A DNA stretch of 64,000 bases, taken from NCBI GenBank assembly GCA_027627225.1, contig CM051025.1:52843681-52907680 (forward strand), given 5' to 3'. Made by a program: the position numbers and the translations under genes. Shown here in pieces: positions 12,293 to 27,400 of the stretch (positions are counted from its first letter, which is position 1; every line of letters starts with the position of its first letter). This stretch comes from Congeria kusceri. Its lineage: Eukaryota > Mollusca > Bivalvia > Myida > Dreissenidae. Under the pieces are notes generated by a model. That model was not told the DNA's origin and searched no databases. It saw nothing but the letters and a program-made list of their open reading frames with translations.

Positions 12293-12356
12293 ATGGGGAG
12301 TGCGCTTTTCTGGTTTTTCCTGGGAAGATAAAATGGAGTTAACTGCCGGAAGCTGA
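12293..12356 (+). other. Two short upstream ORFs before the LRRK1-like start
   Basis: If the sequence before 12384 is leader in the mature mRNA, it holds MGSALFWFFLGR (12293-12331) and MELTAGS (12333-12356), each closed by a stop before the main ATG. Such uORFs commonly dampen translation. The transcription start is unknown, so their presence in the mRNA is inferred. Confidence 0.4.
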
Positions 12357-12383
12357 GACGAAATTCTCTTATAATTATGCAGC

Positions 12384-12405
12384 ATGGCAGCTGAGGGGCC
12401 AAAAG
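12384..12405 (+). CDS. LRRK1: LRRK1-like exon 1 (start codon)
   Basis: Encodes MAAEGPK plus the first base of residue 8, ending at a GTAAT donor. The ATG has A at -3 and G at +4, and an in-frame TAA lies at 12372-12374, so the frame cannot extend upstream on this transcript. The leftover G joins the AA at 13206 to give GAA, keeping phase with exon 2. It was found by searching for a start that satisfies exon 2's phase, so it is less certain than the domain-coding exons. Confidence 0.7.
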
Positions 12406-15400
12406 GTAATACTGTATACATTGACATGAATGGGTTTGTAAAAAATTGTATGGGCAGGGTCGTACCTGAGGTTGAGTCTGGGATCCATAAGTGCTGATCA
12501 ATACTTGTGGTGGTGGGTTATGGGAAATGGACCCAGAATTTGTTTTGATTTGAGAATGGCAAAGATAGACAATGGGGAACTACATTTAATTAGGCAGTTC
12601 ATAGGTTGAAAGTATGAAAGTATGTACTGAGCAGTAAGTTGTTCTCGTAAAGTAACCCATATCCAGAATGAAATTGTATGTAAATATTAAAACAGTTTGT
12701 TTCGCACTTTGGGTAGTTGCAAGTGTTTAATAAAACATACTGGACACTGCAGCAGTGCTGAGGCTTCATTTAAAAGACTTCTTAGGCAGTTTTAAAAGTT
12801 AGATTTTTCAACTAAGTGTACTGGTACGCACGTGCGGACGTTCATATACCACAGCAAGCCCCTGATGGGTCTTGCAAAGACTGACATTGTAATTTTTTTC
12901 AACCTTGTTTAAGGTTAAAGTGGAGTAATTGAAAGTTTCAGATAAAAACAATAAAAGTAAATATTATTTTATATAAAATCGGAAGCAAAAAGTTGATTCT
13001 TCAGTTTTTCATATATTATGACATGTGTGGCTATTATAGAAGCTACCGGTAATAGGTTTATTGTATTTCTATTTTTTGGCATAAAAATTGCTACATACCT
13101 GACACATGATCATTTCTAAATTTACAATTTAATAATTTAACTGTGCGTGTAACATAATCTAATTCATCCCTGTAGTCCACTTGCTTACATTGTATTTTGT
13201 TCCAGAAACAATTCCTTTGGCAGATCAGATACAGAAATGCATCAACGAAGACAATGTTGACGAACTTTCCGACTGCCTAAAGGAGGCATTCAGCCATCCT
13301 AATAATGCCCAACACATCCAGATTAAGTGCCCCAACATCGTTGGGTTCGCATGTTGTCACGGTAACTGGGAGATTTTAGAACTACTGCTCCGGCTTGGAC
13401 TGGACATATCGGTCTGCTCAGGCAGCTGGGTGAGCAGCTTACTGTCTATATTTCCTTAATATCATTATTGATATAAACTATATATGAGGCGTGTCGTAGG
13501 AATACCAGACTTAACGCATGTTTGTAAAGTGTCGTCCTGGATCAGCCTGTACAGTGGATTTATGTTTAGAAGAGACTTCCGTAAAAAAGAATAAACCATA
13601 AAAGCGGAAAATGCCATCCTGGATTAGCCTGTGTGGACTGCACAGGCTAGTCCAGGACGACACTTTATGCACATGCATTAAGCCGGTTTTCCCACGACAC
13701 GCCTCATATGAACCATATGTAACTCTATCTGCATTACTCACTAAGTAGAGAAATTCTGATTATAGCTCACACACATTAACCTGACTCTGGTAAACTCTTT
13801 TAGCTTAAATTACGCGCTCAAGTTTGTTCCTATATTTATACCCTGTTTAGTCTGTGCATGTGTTTCCCAGGTTAACACGAGGCGAGTAGTGAAACTGATA
13901 CTGCATATTAATGCATCGTAACATGTTTTTTTAATATATATTCATGCATAAAGGTCAGTGTCAGGTTAATGTTTGCAAGCTATATCATCCAAAATTGTTT
14001 ATTTCTGGCGAGTGATCAAATGCTCTTACACACATGTACATATTTCTGGCGAGTGATCAAATGCTCTTACACACATGTACACAAGTACACAGTCATATAT
14101 AAGTGAGCTTCATGAATATTTGTGTCCTAGTTTTCTGTATATTTGATCTGCATGAAAAAGCAATTTACTGAATAAAAGATAAACTTGTTTATTTTGTCAT
14201 CCCATGTTTTTATTACATTTCATCAAATTAATGTGTATATTAAATACTTACAGTATAATGTATATCAAGTGCAAAAACATCATCGAACTGTAAACATGTA
14301 TTAAATGTATTTGCTTTCTGTGAACAAAATGTCTTTCCTTGCCACAGCGATTAATTCAGAAATTGATGGCAAAATTTATACAAAATCTTTGTAACCCAAA
14401 TGTTTTAAAAATTATTTATGCATAAGATTATTCCATTCTGTATTAACTTGGGTATAAATTTAAGTCACCTAAAATAAGCCTTCAGGAGAATTCCTTTTGG
14501 ATATTATCCCCCCCCTCAAAAAAAAGAGAAAGCTTGAAGGTTTGACATTGGAATAAAACGGTGTTATTTCGTCAACGTCCACATGCTGATGGGATAAATA
14601 ACATTAACAAAATACTGTGACAAACTTTATGAAAAATCAACACTGTTAGTTGGTCTATATAAAGAGGGATATGGACAAAGGTCAAGCTGATAAATTGTGC
14701 ACACGCTTTCATTTTATGAAACTTTGAGAGACTCCTATCTTTGCAGACATGGTAAATATTTATATCAACTCATGTGTTCTACTTCTACCTTGGTCAACTG
14801 ATAGCTGTCGTAAATTGTAAATTGGAACGTTTGCTTGAGTTGGTATGAACATTGTTTTGCAATATGATCTTGCAGGTTCACATAATGCAGATCTACAGTC
14901 AACTCATTGTTGTGCAATATGATCTTGCAGGTTCACATAATGCAGATCTACAGTCAACTCATTGTTGTGCAATATGATCTTGCAGGTTCACATAATGCAG
15001 ATCTACAGTCAACTCATTGTTGTGCAATATGATCTTGCAGGTTCACATAATGCAGATCTACAGTCAACTCGTTGTTGTGCATTATGATCTTGCAGGTTCA
15101 CATAATGCAGATCTACAGTCAACTCATTGTTGTGCAATATGATCTTGCAGGTTCACATAATGCAGATCTACAGTCAACTCATTGTTGTGCAATATGATCT
15201 TGCAGGTTCACATAATGCAGATCTACAGTCAACTTTAAGCTGTAATCCATACCATATTGTTTTATGCGAAACTGCAAAACTGCAGTGTATTTCTGTATTG
15301 CTAATCACACAGTGTACTTACATTTGTTATTTAATAGCTTATAGAACTCATTATTATGCAGTACCCTTTTCGAAAAAAGTGTATTTAATACACATTGAAT

Positions 15401-18400
15401 GCGTATTAAATGCTGCGGTATAGGCACCATATTTTTTCTGCGTTAAATGCGCATTAAATACACTTAGTACACTAAGTGTATTTTTTCTGTGCAGTACACT
15501 AAGTGTATTTTTTCTGTACTTTTTCTACATTTTTTACAAAAAAGTGTATTGATGCACTAGAAAATACACTTAAAATACACTTTAAATACACTTGAGCGTA
15601 TATTTTGAAGATGTAGTGTATTTTTGAGGGAGAAAGATACACTTTAAATTGCCCTAAGTGTGTTAATGCAGGAAAAATGCAGAAAAAATACACCTTATAT
15701 CTGTAATAAGTGTATTTTTTCTGCATTTTCAAGTGTATGAAATGTGCATTAAATGCCGAAAAAATACGGTGCCAATACCGCAGCGTTTAATACGCAGTAA
15801 ATGCCTATTAAATACACTCTTTCTAGATGGGTACTTATTCATTGCTTTGTAACAAAGCAGATTCAAAACCGAAAGTAAACATTGAAGACAATTGTTAAAC
15901 GTTTGGGTTTGGGTTAATGCTATAATAATGCAGAAGCATGTAATTGTGATCATTTGCTTGACATTTATTGGGACTTTTCAACTAGGCTAGTGTTTACCTT
16001 AAGATGTTTTATGCTTAGCATATCTTGGATTAAAAAAGATCTAGAGCAAAATAGCACGTGCTGCACCCTGCTCCTTTTTGGTTCCCTGCTGACTCTTTTG
16101 GATGGTCAACACAGAAATTTATGTTAAATATCTTTTGAAGTTCAACATATTTTTGCTTATGTTTTCTTTCATTACATTCAGACAAACATAAATTATTTAA
16201 TTTCTAACTCATATTCATTTTGATGAATGAAGACAAACACGTATTTTGAAAGGTATGGCTTGGGCAAGCATTTTACTATATCGTCCGTAGAACACATGCA
16301 GATACATGAACACATACACACGCAACAATTTGTGGCAGGTAAATTCTGATTCATCCACAGCTAATTTATTTAAAACAAACAGCTCAGCTTTTACAAATGC
16401 ATTAAAATCCCATATAAGTGCATACAGTGACATATTACTTTGCTTAAATTGTTGCTGCAATATTTGTCTGCTTGTTCAGTACCATCAATTAAGAGAAGTG
16501 TGCATATTTCTTCACGGGCACTTCGTACATGAATCAGTGATAATGAACGGATTCGGGTAAAACTACGAGCGGAATAGGCAACCTCACCGGTCATTCTATT
16601 TCTTTCTCTTTCATTTTTATATTGATGCCAGGAGGACGTACGAGGACCCATGGCTCTAGATCAGTATAAAGGTGCCTTCATCACCTCCCGAATCCCCTAA
16701 TACAACTTTATATCCAAAATCAATAAATATGCAGCTAATACTAAAGTGAAAACAATCGGCATTAATTCGACAACAATACATTGAACTAAAAACGGGAAAC
16801 ATTTTATACAAGTAATTTTCAAAGATGTCCTGTATGCACTTTATAAATTAAGAATGAACAGAAGATGTACAGACTGTAGTCACGGTATATAGATATCGAT
16901 AGCTTTAATCTAACTGAAATATACAGGATTAGAATGATAATACTCTAACTACAAAATATCGCACTATCGGAGTTATATAGGCGTCCACTACCAGTCACCG
17001 TCCTCAACAACAACTAATGGATGACAAAATAATCTGGAAATATAGAAAACACTGTTAAACACATAAATAACTATTAAAGGGTGGTTCGTTTTAGCTTGCC
17101 GACAGCTTGAATGAAAAATCTGCACAAGATTTTTGTGGTTTAGCTCTGATTGGTCAGTCTATTTATATAGTGACCAAACCTTTTTACTACCTCATTACAC
17201 AGCACACAAATGACTAATCGAATGATACTTAATGTATATATATACACCCATGGGCACTTCCAACTAGACCTTTTTTGATTGCGGTTTTCCCAAAAATGAC
17301 AAATGGCAATGGTTTCACATTATGCACAGCCCCATCGTACACAATTTCCAATACAGGTATGATAAAATTTGAACGGTTCAGTGATCATGTCTATCTTCTC
17401 GTGCTCTCGGTTGTAACAACTAATAATTGCACGAGAAAATCGTGGTGAATGTAGAAATTGGATGCAGTTTCTAATCAAAGTGTTTAGCAACGACACTCCA
17501 ACAAAAAGAACGTTTAAAATCAATTATTTCATGCATAGCACCATCCCACAATGAAGAATAGATGTTTCCAAAAATGTCAATAATGTGCAAATTAATCTGC
17601 AATTATATCCAATCATTGTATTTGGATATCACGTGATTAACGTTTAACCTACTAATATTTTACACAAAGAAGCACATGGTAAATATAACTCTGTTTGTGA
17701 TATTTGATTTTTTTTTAAATATATTTTTTATTAATCCGTTAACAATAGTTAAGGAGGAGCTTAAAATGTTAGTGGCAAAACCTGGAAAGTGCTACTGTGT
17801 AATATACAGGACGGGTGCGCGCAATTGCTATGTAAGAGTCTGCATTCTATGTATTTATGTATGGTGTGATTATTATAAGATAAATTTTCTCTTTATTTAT
17901 ACTGAAATTTGTTAAATCATTATTTTAAGGATTTTTTATCAAAATAACAAAAAATTACAAAAATATTTGCTCTTAATTTCTAACAGTGAAATTGACTTTG
18001 GTTGTTTTTTGCATTTTTGCTTATTTTTGTTTTGATATTATGTTTTCTTTTTGTGAAGTTTTGTATGAAAACGAAATTTTAGATAAATGAAATTAAATAC
18101 ATCGAAGTCTTAAATATTGTTTAGTGTTCATGAAAATTTTGGACATATTTTGGCTAAAAATACAAAAGTTATAGCTGATTAAGCAAAGGTCTAGTTAGAA
18201 GTGCCCATGGGTGTATTCAATGGCAAATTAGTAGAATTTGTTAAGAAAGACTACATTATAACATTTAACTCTCCCGACAGAGTCCGGAATATACATATTT
18301 GGCTGAGTCTCCCAAAACATTTAAGGGAGAACCTTAACCGTCCGGAGTGCTTGGCCGATCATGCTGAACGTGTCCTGATGATTCCCGTTTCTTAGGACAG

Positions 18401-21400
18401 CATTCTGAAAGCTTCCCGACAGCGTCCTGATATTCCCCACTTGTTTATTATTTGTATTGTATCGCTGTCAGGATGCTGTCGAGAGCCATAATCGGAATGT
18501 GTGACTGAGGCTTTATATGATTCTAGCTCTTTCCCTAGCAACCAAATTAATGACTATCCCCTTCTGTTCAGCATCTCTGTACACTCATATACACCATATA
18601 CATGAGACAATTTATGAATATAATATGTGTCTGGAAAAAGTGAAAATGTTGATTCTGGTAACTTTAATATGGAATGTGACTAATTTCCTTATACCGGTGT
18701 GTTATATTTTGTGAAAACATGGCCAGATTGGTCTGCTACAGTTATTACTGTATGGAATCATAATTTGCATTCAATGTTCATTTTTGACAAACAAAAAATG
18801 AATAAAGTGTATACACTGAATGCTATGTGGAAGCTTATTATAGGCCCGTTTGAAAAACAGGCCGTATTATGGGAACGCCCACTCGGGCGGGCTGTCAGGC
18901 GGGCAGGCAGATATCAGATATTAGTCCTGAGCTTAACTTTGTCCAGCATGGATGGATTTTTAAATTACTTGGCAGAAGTGATAAGCATGATGAAATGGAG
19001 TGTCGGGCACAAGAACCAGGTCCCAAGGTCCAAGGTCAAGGTCACTATTCAAGGTCCAAGGTCAAATATAGGAAATCAAAACAGTTTGTCTGGAGCATAT
19101 CTTTGTCTGGCATGGATCGATTTTCAAATAACTTGGGAGAAGTGACTAGCATGATGAGACGAAGTGTCGCGTGTACGAAGCAGGTCCCTAGCTTCAAGGT
19201 CAAGGTCACAATTCAAGGTCAAAGGTCAAATATAACAAATCAATCCTTATCACTTTGTCGGGAGCATATCTCTATCCAGCATGGATGGATTTTCAAATAA
19301 CTTTGCTTAAGTGATAAGCATGGTGAGACAGAGTGTCAGCGAGAAGAACCAGGTCTCTATGTCCAAGATCAAGGTCACAATTCAAGGTCAAAGGTCAACT
19401 ATAAGAAATCAATCCTTACCACTTTGTCCAGAGCATATCTTTGTCCAGCATGCATAGATTTTCCAATAATGTGGCAGAAGTGATAAGCATGATGAGATGG
19501 AGTGTTGCGCACAATAACCAAGTCCCTAGGTCCAAGGTCACAATTCAAGGTCAAAGATCAAATATAGGAAATCAATCCATAACACTTTGTGGGGAGCACA
19601 TCTTTGTCCAGCATGGATGGATTTTCAAATAACTTAGGAGAAGTAACAAGCATGGTGAGATGAGTGTTGCGCACAAGAACCAGGTACCTAGGTCCAAGGT
19701 CAAGGTCACAATTCCAGGTCAAAGGTCATATATCTTTGTCCAGCATGGATGGATTTTCTCTCTTTAGTGGTTGAATAATTACCCCTAAAAGTGCTCCTTT
19801 GACTGGCATGTCTTTTATGACAATGGCACTCATTTTTATAATTGTGAAATAAATGTGAAAGCAATTGTTGACTATATTTTTCTGCTTTTCAAGATCAACG
19901 TATTGTGTAACTTACTCATTCTGAGATTTGTTGTTCACAACCCTTTAGGAAATTGCACCAATGACTGAGAAATGTAGGGAAATGTGTCCTTAAATTCTTA
20001 ATTGAGAAATTCTAGAGTCTCTTGGCATTACAAAAACATTCCATGATCTTTATGTGGTAATGGTTTCACAAGTGATACATGTATATTTTGAAGATTCCTT
20101 TTTACTGTGGAACAGACATTTTCTATAAGAATGAGAGTGTTGTTTTATTTACTCTGGGTACCAAGCAAAGTAACAGGAGCAAGTGTTTAATAGCTTAACA
20201 TAGATTACTTTTATGAGCATAAATAAGGGACTGAAATTATATCATGTTCAATTTTATTTGTGATCAGATTGCTTTTTTATCTTGTTTGGTGACTTTTGTT
20301 ATCACTGAAAACAAGGTTGCCGATAGTGTAAATTGCACTTGTTTACTTAACTTTATTTACCTAATTGCGCGCTTGAATTACAAAGATTAAAAATAAATAT
20401 AATTCAAAATCCCATGTGATAAATCAAATACATTTCAGTTTAGTAAAACAATTAACATATTTGTTGGAAACTGGTTTAAAGAAGTATTTAAAGAAGTATT
20501 TCAATAAATAAACATCAAGATTCATTTCTTCATTGGTGGGTATGGGGGCCTTGGCCATAGAATTTGATGAAAATTATCGCAACAAAATTGGTAAAGGGTG
20601 GTACGAAAATTGCATGATTTTACAATAATTTTGCATGGGAATGATGTCCCTGATGAATCAAGTAAAAGAGCCCTGGCACATGACCTAACAGATAGTGTTT
20701 TCAGAGCCCAACAGCAATAAAAGCAATTAAGAATTAAACAATGATTAGGAAATGATTTAAATTAGACTATCTTCTATACCCTCCCTTTCTGTCTTTGACA
20801 TGCAAATTTTATGCTCAAAAAAGCAAAGCACAAACGAATTGATGGTACATGTATGAGTAGGATTAATTTTTTTTAGGAAAAACATTAAATTAGTCTAAGT
20901 GAACGGACTAAAGACGGAAGCTTGAAATGTTCACAATCAATGTTTAACCTATGTAGTAACAGACCCCAGAGCTATCTTTTTGTCTCATTGTTTGTTGATG
21001 AAATAACTTTGTGAACTTTTATCTTGAACATATGTACATTATGCAAACAACATCATTTTAATATGTTCATTGATAACTGCCTAGTGGTTGGTTCTGATTT
21101 ATTGAGATTGCACGATGTTAGGTCATATGTTGTAAACAACCAATTTGTAGATTGTAGTGAAGTCATGTTTTTCAGATTGTCATGGTAAACATCAGAGGTG
21201 TCTTCTCAATACTATATTATGTAGCATAATACATTTATAAATTATTGTGAAATATTTATTGTTATGGCTTATTTTTTCACAATAATAGAAATTACCCTTC
21301 AAACTCAAAAAATGCAATGTGTGCATTTTTGTATTCTACTGTTGATTCTGATATCCATTCATATTCAGTTCAGTTTAATTTTTATTATTGTTATTGGTAT

Positions 21401-24400
21401 TTCTACTTTCACTACAAGTGTTTTAAAAGTGTTTAAAAAAATAATCCTACAATTGAAGTAGTAGTCAGATGTTAAGTTGGTAAAATCTTATATGTGCAGA
21501 GGTTTAAATCCTTGGTCGTAATTGTTATCAATGTGCAATTTGTCATGATGAATACAAATTATTTTATGTTTTTCTTTTCCATTGTGTGGTTATGACATAG
21601 ATAGATTCAGTGAACTATGTTGAAAGAGTTAAAACATACAGAGCTCTTTTATGTAATGAATCCTTGTAAGAATAACAATTAAATTCACAGAATGGAATTA
21701 TTCCCCATATAGAGTTTCTCAGGCATAATGCTTGAGTTGTCTGCCATGTGGGAAGTTATTATCAATTGCATTTCTTGCTTATGTGCCCCAGAAGCGCCTG
21801 CAAATAGTAATTGCACTGATTTTTATGCATATAGAGTTTACCCTGTCCGTGGGTACGTACGTATGTACATATGTACATGTGTACGTATGTATGTACGTGT
21901 GTTCGTATGTACGTGTGTTTGGATTCTTGTCCGGACAATAACTTTGTCCAGCACCAGAGGATTTTAAAATAACATGGCAGAAATTTTAAGCATAATGAGA
22001 CGGTGTGTCGCGCGCAGGAACCAGGTTCCTAGGTCCAAGGTCAAGGTCACAATTAAAAGTCAAATGTTCAATATAAGAATTTTAGCCTTCTATCCCTGTC
22101 TGGAGCATAATTTTATCCAGCATGGAAGAAATTTCAAATAACTTGGCACAATTGTTGAGCATGGTGAGACAGTTTGTCGCACGTAAGAACCAGTTCCCTA
22201 GGTCCAAGGTCAAGGTCACACTTAAAGGTCAAAGGTGAAATATAAGAATTTAAGCAGTAGACCCTGTCTGGAGCATAATATTGGAAGGAATTTCAGATAA
22301 CGTGGCACAAATGTTACGGATGGTGAGACGGTGTATTGGGTGCAAGAACCAGATCCCTAGGTCCAAGGTTAAGGTCACACTTAAAGGTCAAAGGTCAAAT
22401 ATAAGAATTTAAGTCTTCTATCCCTGTCCAGAGCATAATTTTGTCTAGCATGGAAAGAATTTCAAATAACTTGGCATAAGTGTTGAGCATGGTGAGACGG
22501 TGTGTCACGCACAAGAACCAGGTCCCTAGGTCCAAGGTCAAGGTCACACTTAAACGGTCAAAGGTCAAATATAAAAATTTAAGCCATAGACACTGTCTGG
22601 AGCATAATTTTGTCTAGCATTGGAAGGAATTTCAAATAACTTGGCACAAGTGTTGAGCATGGTGAGACAGTGTGTCACTCGCAAGAACAAGGTCCCTAGG
22701 TCCAAGGTCAAGGTCAAACTTAAAGGTGAATGGTCATTTAAGCCATAGATACTGTCTGAAGCATAATTTTTTCCAGCAGGGAAGGATTTTAAACTAACTT
22801 GGCTGAAGTGCTAAGCATGGTGTGTCCATGTGTTGTGCGCAAGAACCAGGTCCATTTGTATAATGCCAAGGTCACACTAAAAGGTCAAAGGTCCAATAGA
22901 ATCCATAGACCATGTCCGGAGCATAATGTTGTCCAGCAGGGAAGGATTTTCAAACAACTTGGCATAAGTGTCACATGCAAGAACCAGGTGCCTTGGTCCA
23001 AGGTCAAGATCATGCTTAAAGGTCAAGTATATGTATATATGTTGAGATTCTTGTTCAGGCAATAACTCTGTCCAGTAGAAGAGGATGTGTCGCCTGCAAA
23101 AACTAGGTGCAAGGTCAAGGTCACTTAAAGGTCAAAGGTCAAGTATAAGAATTAAGTCCATAGATTCTGTCAGGAGCATAATTTTGTCTGGCCTGAACAT
23201 TTTTCAAATAACTTGGCAGAAGTGGTAAGCATTACGAGACGCCATGTGGCGTTCAAGGACCAGGTCTGTAGCTGAAAGGTCAAGGTCATTAATGAAGGTA
23301 AAAGGTCAAATAATTTTCCAGAGCATAATATTGTCATGCATGCAGAGATTTTCTGATAAATTGGCAGAAATGATCACAATCACCAGATAATGTGTTGCAT
23401 ACACGAACCTTATTTGTGAAGTTAGTGAATTTCTTCCCTGAATTCAGGAGTGTGCAAATCATAATTCAGAAATGATAAAAGACATTTTGTTGATTTTGCA
23501 CAGAATGATTTAAGATAGCAAGAGTAAGTGAAGCATACAAGAACCATAACTCATAATTGCCTTAAAGTTTTAATTACTACCCTTTGTTGATTTTTTGTCA
23601 GGACTAAAACTATTTTGTGAAATCCAAATTACTTCACACAATAAGAGAATACATTAGCAGAAAGTAAAATATAAAAGGACGATTCTCTTTTTGCAAAATT
23701 ATTTGTATGCATACAGAACAAGCGGCGCCATGTAGAAATGGCTGCATAGGTTGGGGCATCTGTGTCTGAGGAAACACTTCTAGTTTTTTTATATAAGTCC
23801 TTTGTATCAATACAATTATAGTAATGTATTATTTATAAATAAATATAGCTAATAATGGTACCTTTCTGGTATGCTGACCAGTGTAGAACCAATGCTAAAA
23901 AAATCAAGGCTTTAAACTTACACACATTTATTGTTAATTAATAACAATCAGCAGACACATGTGACTCTTACACTCTTTTGGCAGAGTAAAGTATCATCCT
24001 GGTTTAATTTCACCAATTCTTGTTAGGAGATGTGTAGAAACAAAATGATTTTAATGACGGAATGCATCAGAACTAAAAATATTTGTTTATTAACCAAAGA
24101 ACACATAATTTAATATTAGATTATTTCTTAATTAATAGCATATTTTCTGAAACTTCAGACTACTCCAGCCCAGATTGTCTGTGAGCGTGGTCACCTGGCT
24201 GTACTAGAGTTCTTGCACAAACGTGATGTACCGTTGTTCGTGGACACCGTCCTGCCCTGGCACGAGGAGTCTCCTTTTTACCTGGCTTGCAGACACGGCC
24301 ATCACCCTATTATAGCCTTCCTGATCAACAGATTTCCATGTGAGTAGTCTGTGCAGCTGCCACTTATATTTGAATGCTGTTTTATCGTAGTAATTTTGAT

Positions 24401-27400
24401 AAAAGTATTAAATTAACTTGTTTAATTGGCCTTTCATTTAGTTTAGTTTAAACCTATTTATATAAGCTCGATTGCATCGAAAGCTGTAGTCTTATTGAGA
24501 CACTCTTTAATCCGTTTCCTGGAAAGAACCAGTGCTTGGTGTCTTTGGAAAGCTCTTGAGAACACTTCCTGAGTGGTGATCTAACCTGGGACCTCCCGGT
24601 CGCAAGCGAACACCATATCCACTACACCATTTCGACCTTTTATTTCATAATTGCTGAATTTATAAAGTTGTTTCTGTATTCACTTAAGCATTGATATGCA
24701 AGTTTTTCTTCATCTGCATCTGTAAATACTTTCCTATTATTTATTGTATATATATATTATTATATATTGTCATGAATATCACTAACTGTAACTGTTATAA
24801 TCTGTTATTTACTTTAATATAGGGATCTTCTATTTTGTAGACTTGTATTCGCTTGATTTGGTAAAGGGCAGATTAATAAATCAAAATGCGGTAATTAATA
24901 TTTCAATAAAATTCTGTATGTGTCTTCAAAGGGGTGTATGGACGTTAGATCAACAATAACCATGTGTCAATAAACAGTTGACAAATATATGTAATTTTAA
25001 GATATAAACAGTGGTCACAGGTGACACTTTCCCGGACGTAGGAACATTAGTAGTAGCAGTAAAACTGATATAAATTAAATGTACATGAAGTATCATCACG
25101 TGCATGTGCTTAATTGATTATTGTTGTGTAGTGTAGGAAAGTTTTCATTAAAGAGTGCGATTTTGTAGGCGTGAGTTCCAATCCAGCAGGAAATGTGTAT
25201 CCAAAAAAATGTGTTTGGCTGTGTACATACAGTACAGCTCACGCGAAATCAACAAATTCCTCGTTCCGTGGAGTTTAATGGCAGCGAGTCGACTCGGCAT
25301 CGACCATCGTAGCCGCGTCTGTTCGCCGAGGCACACCGCGTCTGTTCGCCGAGGCACTTCGCGTCTGTTCGCCGAGGCACTCCGCATCAGTTTCCGCGGC
25401 ATGATGCCGAGGCATCCTGCGTATCATCTTGTTAAATAATTCAATTACATGTATATGCCGAAACAATTAATTTTACTGTGTTGTTGTTTTCAAAATACTG
25501 TTTAGGTAAAACTGGCCGTATTTCGATTTGAACACGTTTTTACGACATTCCCAAGTGAATGCATAAAATTTACATTTTTATATTGTTGTGATATGATTAT
25601 CTTATTTGGTAAAATTATGTGATATGAAAATATTTAGATTTTGGCACCGGTTCACAATAATTGTATTGTTATAAGTGTTTACTATTTGTTAAATTTATGT
25701 TAGGTAAAAATTATGATGGATTTTCGACACCGACTGCTAATACTTAGTCACTAGGCGTACGTTCTTTGTTCCGAATTAAAAGAAAATTTAGGGCATGTAG
25801 ATTAATCTCATGTATTTAGCGTGTTCGTTTCGTAAATATTTCTTCAAATTATTGACGTCAACTTTGAGGGGCTATTTCTCGGCTTTGGAATGACCTAGAA
25901 AGACACTTCAAAATTCTTGGGAAAATTTCATCATTTCTAAAAATATTTCAATAACGCTTATTAATATTCACGTGAACTTTACAATCCGCAAATGAAAGGG
26001 CAGATATACATATAACGCGAGGTCAGCGTGTCAGCCGAAATTCAGTGGGTTGAGCGTCATTGTTAAGTTCAAGTTCAAACGTTTTATTTTAAGTCAAGTT
26101 TATTGCATGAAACAGTTTACAATGTTTTTAGCAGTACATACAATAGGTCTGTCAGATTTTCATAGCCCCCATTTTGTGTATTTCACACCTGATGCATTTT
26201 TTTTATTGACGTATGTTTGGTTGTATTTTTAGACGTCCAGGACGCAAAGAAGCCGTTTTCGCACCTAGATGTTGTTTTTGCCATCATGTTTGAGCTGAGA
26301 TAATTAGCAGTTTGAAGCCACATCAAGAACCAAGATTCAATTGTACCAATAACTTTGGATGTTGTTTTGTTAGCGATGCCAATTATCTCCTAATTATAAC
26401 ATATTGTTTGAACATGTCTATATGCAGACGGTACAGTTACACACTATACATGTATATAGTGTACTTGTAAAATTTCTCCTCGGCGTTCCGCCGTGTGAAT
26501 GGACACCGCGATTCGCCGCGGATCGATGCCGAGTGCCTCGGCGATTCGTCGCAGAACAAAAAGATATGTCCGCGGTGTAGCCGAGTGATTTGTTGGTTTC
26601 GCGTGAGCTGTACTGTAGATTGTTTCTTAACAATTTCATTAATATATTATTGATACTAGAACAATTTTTTCGAGAAAAATGAGAATATGTCTCATTTTTG
26701 TGTGTGTCTAATTTACTGTCTGTATTTATGGGAAATACAGTCAATATGCCCCTTTTAATGTATACAAGTGCTTTAAAACTCCATTATTGAATTAGTCAAA
26801 TTTCAATTATCTAATAGTATTGATATTATTTTAAAATTAAAGTTTTCTTAATGTATTTGTGTTAAAATCTGGACATTTAAATGACAAAAAGCAAGACCAA
26901 TATTTTAAACTGAAATTCATAAAAGACCTTGACGTAGTCAGCTGATACAAAAACTGGATGTTTCACAACAAATAAATTTGGGTGAAATAGTTATTTGGAA
27001 ATACCCTTAAATTTTCACTGAATTTTGCCATCATCCAATGAGTCTGGGGTTTATTGTATAAAAAGCCACTATACTTGTGTCACCCGGAAGGAGAAAATCT
27101 ACAGCCAAACTCAAATATGCAGGCTTACACCAAATCAAACTCAAATATGCAGGCTTACACCAAATCAAACTCAAATATGCAGGCTTACACCAAATCAAGT
27201 GAAGCAGAGTATTACAAGGTGTGCCAAATTATCATTTTATTCAAGTGGAGAGTCACGTAAAATAAAATCAAAATGCTGACAGCATCGAAAGACTGTTGGC
27301 GACAAAAGTAACTAAAAGCATGTGAATTATTAGTGCATTTTTGCTTAAAAGGAAACATTTGTTTGAATGAAGTTCAATTTCCCACCTTCAAACTCTGAAA

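Noticed and set aside
13181..13205. Start of the gene at the TTG/ATG-less frame opening at 13181
   Set aside because: The stretch ends in a pyrimidine-rich CAG acceptor and a phase-matched upstream start exon exists.
14848..15234. CRISPR array
   Set aside because: There are no unique spacers; the whole 55-bp unit is repeated, in an animal intron.
18699..19300. 148- and 143-codon open frames
   Set aside because: They run through the AAGGTCA tandem array and encode its repeat (KVKVTIQGQRSN) only.
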